6,603 nucleotides of DNA, from positions 1 to 6,603 of the forward strand of contig SLOS01000396.1 in the NCBI GenBank assembly GCA_007132365.1, in the 5' to 3' direction. The position numbers and the translations under genes are program-made. Below, piece after piece: positions 5,963-6,603 of this stretch. Positions within the stretch are counted from its first letter, which is position 1; every line of letters begins with the position of its first letter. The DNA comes from Bacteroidales bacterium (GTDB lineage: Bacteria > Bacteroidota > Bacteroidia > Bacteroidales > PUMT01). A model generated the notes under the pieces. It was given only the letters and a program-made list of their open reading frames with translations, was not told where the DNA came from and did no database searches.

Positions 5963-6603
5963 AGGACCTTTACGATGAAATATCCTTCAGGGTCAGTAAG
6001 CTCACAACAACAGCCTACAGTACCTCCTTTTCGCTGGGTATAAGAGTTTTCAATAAACGGTTCCATAATCCCATTTACGGAATATACGGATTTGTAAGAC
6101 TTGCCGATGAGATAGTTGATACCTTCCATGCCTATGACAAGGAGAGGTTGCTTCAGGATTTCAAAAAAGACACCTACCGGGCCATTGAAGACGGTATAAG
6201 CCTCAACCCCGTGCTGAACAGCTTCCAGCACGTTGTAAACAAATACGGTATAGAAAGGGAGCTGATTGACACCTTTTTGTTGAGCATGGAGATGGACCTG
6301 GATAAAACAACATATGATCAGTACGGTTACGAAAAATATATACTGGGGTCGGCTGAAGTAATAGGGCTTATGTGCCTGCGCGTATTTCTTGAAGGAGACA
6401 AAAAAAAATACCTTGAATTGAAGGATAGCGCGATGAGCCTTGGTTCTGCCTTTCAGAAGATCAATTTTTTAAGGGACCTGAGGGCAGATTATAAAACACT
6501 TGGCCGCACCTATTTTCCCGGAGTTGATATCAGTAATTTTAATGATGCTGAAAGGCAGACGATAGAAAAAGATATTGAAAAGGATTTCAGGCATGGTTAT
6601 GAG
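5959..6603 (+). CDS. crtB: Phytoene synthase, 3' end cut by the window edge
   Basis: An open frame starts at the ATG overlapping the crtI stop and runs without a stop to the last base, giving 215 residues of a protein usually about 275-310 long; the final quarter or so lies outside the window. It is a trans-isoprenyl diphosphate synthase of the squalene/phytoene synthase family, joining two geranylgeranyl diphosphates head to head to make phytoene. Both Mg-binding aspartate motifs are present: RLADEIVDTF (DxxxD, Asp50/Asp54) and NFLRDLRADYKTLGRTYFP (Asp173/Asp177). STSFSLGIRVF (21-31) and YILGSAEVIGLMCLRVF (127-143) are the usual pocket segments. Coupling to crtI supports phytoene synthase over squalene synthase. 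A run of nine A (6400-6408) encodes three lysines and leaves the frame intact. Genes further right may extend the carotenoid operon. Confidence 0.93.
   Translation, partial: MKDLYDEISFRVSKLTTTAYSTSFSLGIRVFNKRFHNPIYGIYGFVRLADEIVDTFHAYDKERLLQDFKKDTYRAIEDGISLNPVLNSFQHVVNKYGIERELIDTFLLSMEMDLDKTTYDQYGYEKYILGSAEVIGLMCLRVFLEGDKKKYLELKDSAMSLGSAFQKINFLRDLRADYKTLGRTYFPGVDISNFNDAERQTIEKDIEKDFRHGYE

Noticed and set aside
5920..6231. 103-codon minus-strand ORF over the crtI-crtB junction
   Set aside because: It is antisense to crtB, whose Asp-rich motif is read clearly on the plus strand.
1..6603. Mobile element, CRISPR, tRNA, toxin-antitoxin or defence system
   Set aside because: I saw no transposase motifs, terminal inverted repeats, regularly spaced repeats or cloverleaf sequences, and all five genes fall in known metabolic, transport or envelope families.

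Overview
The window most likely comes from a Bacteroidota (Bacteroidales-like) chromosome. Three upstream regions carry the characteristic Bacteroidota -7 promoter element TAnnTTTG. Start codons mostly lack a Shine-Dalgarno sequence and sit in A/T-rich leaders. The encoded proteins (a GH2 beta-mannosidase lipoprotein, a CrtI with a GQLTTPGPGVPP tail, a small secreted TonB-C-like protein) are typical of the phylum. This placement is inferred from the sequence, not from a database search.

Layout, left to right. Bases 1-77 hold a weak stem-loop, possibly the terminator of an upstream gene, and then a promoter. Next are two plus-strand genes with separate promoters: a secreted protein with a TonB C-terminal-like domain (78-626) and a TauE/SafE-family membrane permease (696-1451). 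A 253-bp convergent gap with no supported gene (1452-1704) separates them from a minus-strand beta-mannosidase lipoprotein (1705-4296). A 190-bp A/T-rich divergent region (4297-4486) contains the mannosidase promoter, an inverted repeat and several short direct repeats. To its right is a carotenoid operon on the plus strand: phytoene desaturase crtI (4487-5962), overlapping by 4 bp with phytoene synthase crtB (5959 to the window edge, 3' end missing).

How the genes work together. CrtB condenses two geranylgeranyl diphosphates to phytoene and CrtI desaturates phytoene to coloured carotenoids, so these two form one functional unit. The mannosidase, the permease and the TonB-C-like protein have no clear link to carotenoid synthesis or to each other; this looks like ordinary chromosomal gene order. 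I found no mobile element, CRISPR array, tRNA or rRNA, and no evidence of a new multi-gene system. The items most worth a second look are regulatory: the repeats between the mannosidase and crtI, and the stand-alone TonB-C-like protein.
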